In this document: one piece after another, positions 63,655 to 64,000 of the stretch
Position numbering within the stretch: position 1 is the stretch's first letter
How the letters are laid out: the number at the start of each line of letters is the position of its first letter
NCBI RefSeq assembly: GCF_019091135.1
Contig: NZ_JAGXJW010000040.1
Span: 1-64,000 of the forward strand
Length of the DNA: 64,000 bases
From: Cohnella sp. GbtcB17
Lineage (GTDB): Bacteria; Bacillota; Bacilli; Paenibacillales; Paenibacillaceae
Direction: 5' to 3'
Position numbers and translations under genes: made by a program
The notes under the pieces: model-generated
The model's database searches: none
Seen by the model: the letters and a program-made list of their open reading frames with translations, nothing else
What the model was told of the DNA's origin: nothing

Positions 63655-64000
63655 TCACGCGTCCTGCGGATGTCCGGCCGGTACCTGAGCGACGGCCGCC
63701 GCATTCGCTTCTACCTGCGCAACGTCCTTGCAGCCGGGGATAACGGCGGTGACGGCCGGATGCCGTAGACACCACGCCAGCGCCCAGGACGCCATATCGA
63801 CGCCTTCCGGCACCTCCGTGCGCTTGATCTCCTCCGCTTCGCGCAGCAGCCGGTCCGCGTCCTCGCGATCCCGCTTCGACCGAACGTCGTCGCTCGGGAA
63901 CGTCGCGCCCGGCTTGTACTTGCCGCTCAGGAAGCCGCTTGCGAGCGGCACCCGCGCGAGCACGCCGAGCTGCTGCGCCTCGCACGACGGAAAGACTTCC
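63655..64000 (-). CDS. Aldo/keto reductase, C-terminal part
   Basis: The visible 114 codons run off the right edge, so the N-terminus with the catalytic Tyr/Lys is missing. The C-terminal third is typical for NADP aldo/keto reductases: LGVLARVPLASGFLSGKY, a variable helix, ALAWCLRHPAVTAVIPGCKDVAQVEANAAA with the NADP-binding IPG and the last helix. It probably reduces aldehydes or ketones, as in YghZ/YccK-type enzymes. It lies 95 bases after the SRAP start in the leftward direction; relation to neighbours unknown. Confidence 0.88.
   Translation of the reverse strand, partial: EVFPSCEAQQLGVLARVPLASGFLSGKYKPGATFPSDDVRSKRDREDADRLLREAEEIKRTEVPEGVDMASWALAWCLRHPAVTAVIPGCKDVAQVEANAAAVAQVPAGHPQDA

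Overview
The window looks like chromosome from a Paenibacillaceae bacterium (Cohnella or Paenibacillus type). It is a GC-rich, endospore-forming Firmicute: strong AGGAGG-type ribosome sites, TTG/GTG starts, YesM/YesN plus LplA/LplB/YtcP sugar systems, a GerA/GerB/GerC germination operon and an Sda-like sporulation checkpoint domain. The genus is inferred from gene content only.

Layout. 0-7 kb: a six-gene leftward carbohydrate operon (2-hydroxyacid dehydrogenase, cupin phosphoglucose isomerase, AroE-like dehydrogenase, xylulokinase-like FGGY kinase, Zn-alcohol dehydrogenase, Gfo/Idh oxidoreductase) divergent from a DeoR regulator. 7-11 kb: erythromycin-esterase-like protein, threonine aldolase, endonuclease IV. 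11-17 kb: a FusB-like EF-G-binding protein behind a leader that looks like a translational attenuator, then a ComQXPA-type quorum-sensing locus with divergent comX, then an Sda-domain protein. 17-25 kb: RibD-like reductase, rifampicin phosphotransferase, XerS recombinase, a kinase, a GH18 hydrolase and two dif-like sites. 25-36 kb: GluQ-RS, an OmpR/HK pair, a chemoreceptor with a sigma-D-like promoter, and an L-fucose operon with a LacI regulator. 36-41 kb: a frameshifted TmrB-like gene, HelD and a metallophosphoesterase, a universal stress protein. 41-56.5 kb: a sugar ABC transporter, YesMN and a GH140 apiosidase-like enzyme next to a GntR-controlled operon encoding a RuBisCO-like protein, a DUF1537 kinase, a dehydrogenase/oxidoisomerase, an amidohydrolase and a Gfo/Idh enzyme. 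57-64 kb: NlpC/P60 peptidase, ger operon, CobW-type GTPase, SRAP protein and the edge of an aldo/keto reductase.

How the genes may work together. The 41-56 kb block reads as import of an apiose-containing glycan, intracellular release of D-apiose and its oxidative breakdown through apionate. The com locus has all four parts (isoprenyl transferase, Trp-containing pre-pheromone, PDZ/10-TM kinase, NarL-type regulator) in an unusual order, with sharply AT-rich comX and comP sensor DNA beside GC-rich comQ and comA. The FusB leader has a 29-codon ORF, mutually exclusive pairings and a hairpin covering the Shine-Dalgarno. Several resistance-type families (FusB, Rph, erythromycin esterase, a broken TmrB, APH-like kinase) occur in the first 37 kb.

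All family names come from reading motifs without database searches. Base-composition figures are hand counts over the stated 60-base stretches.
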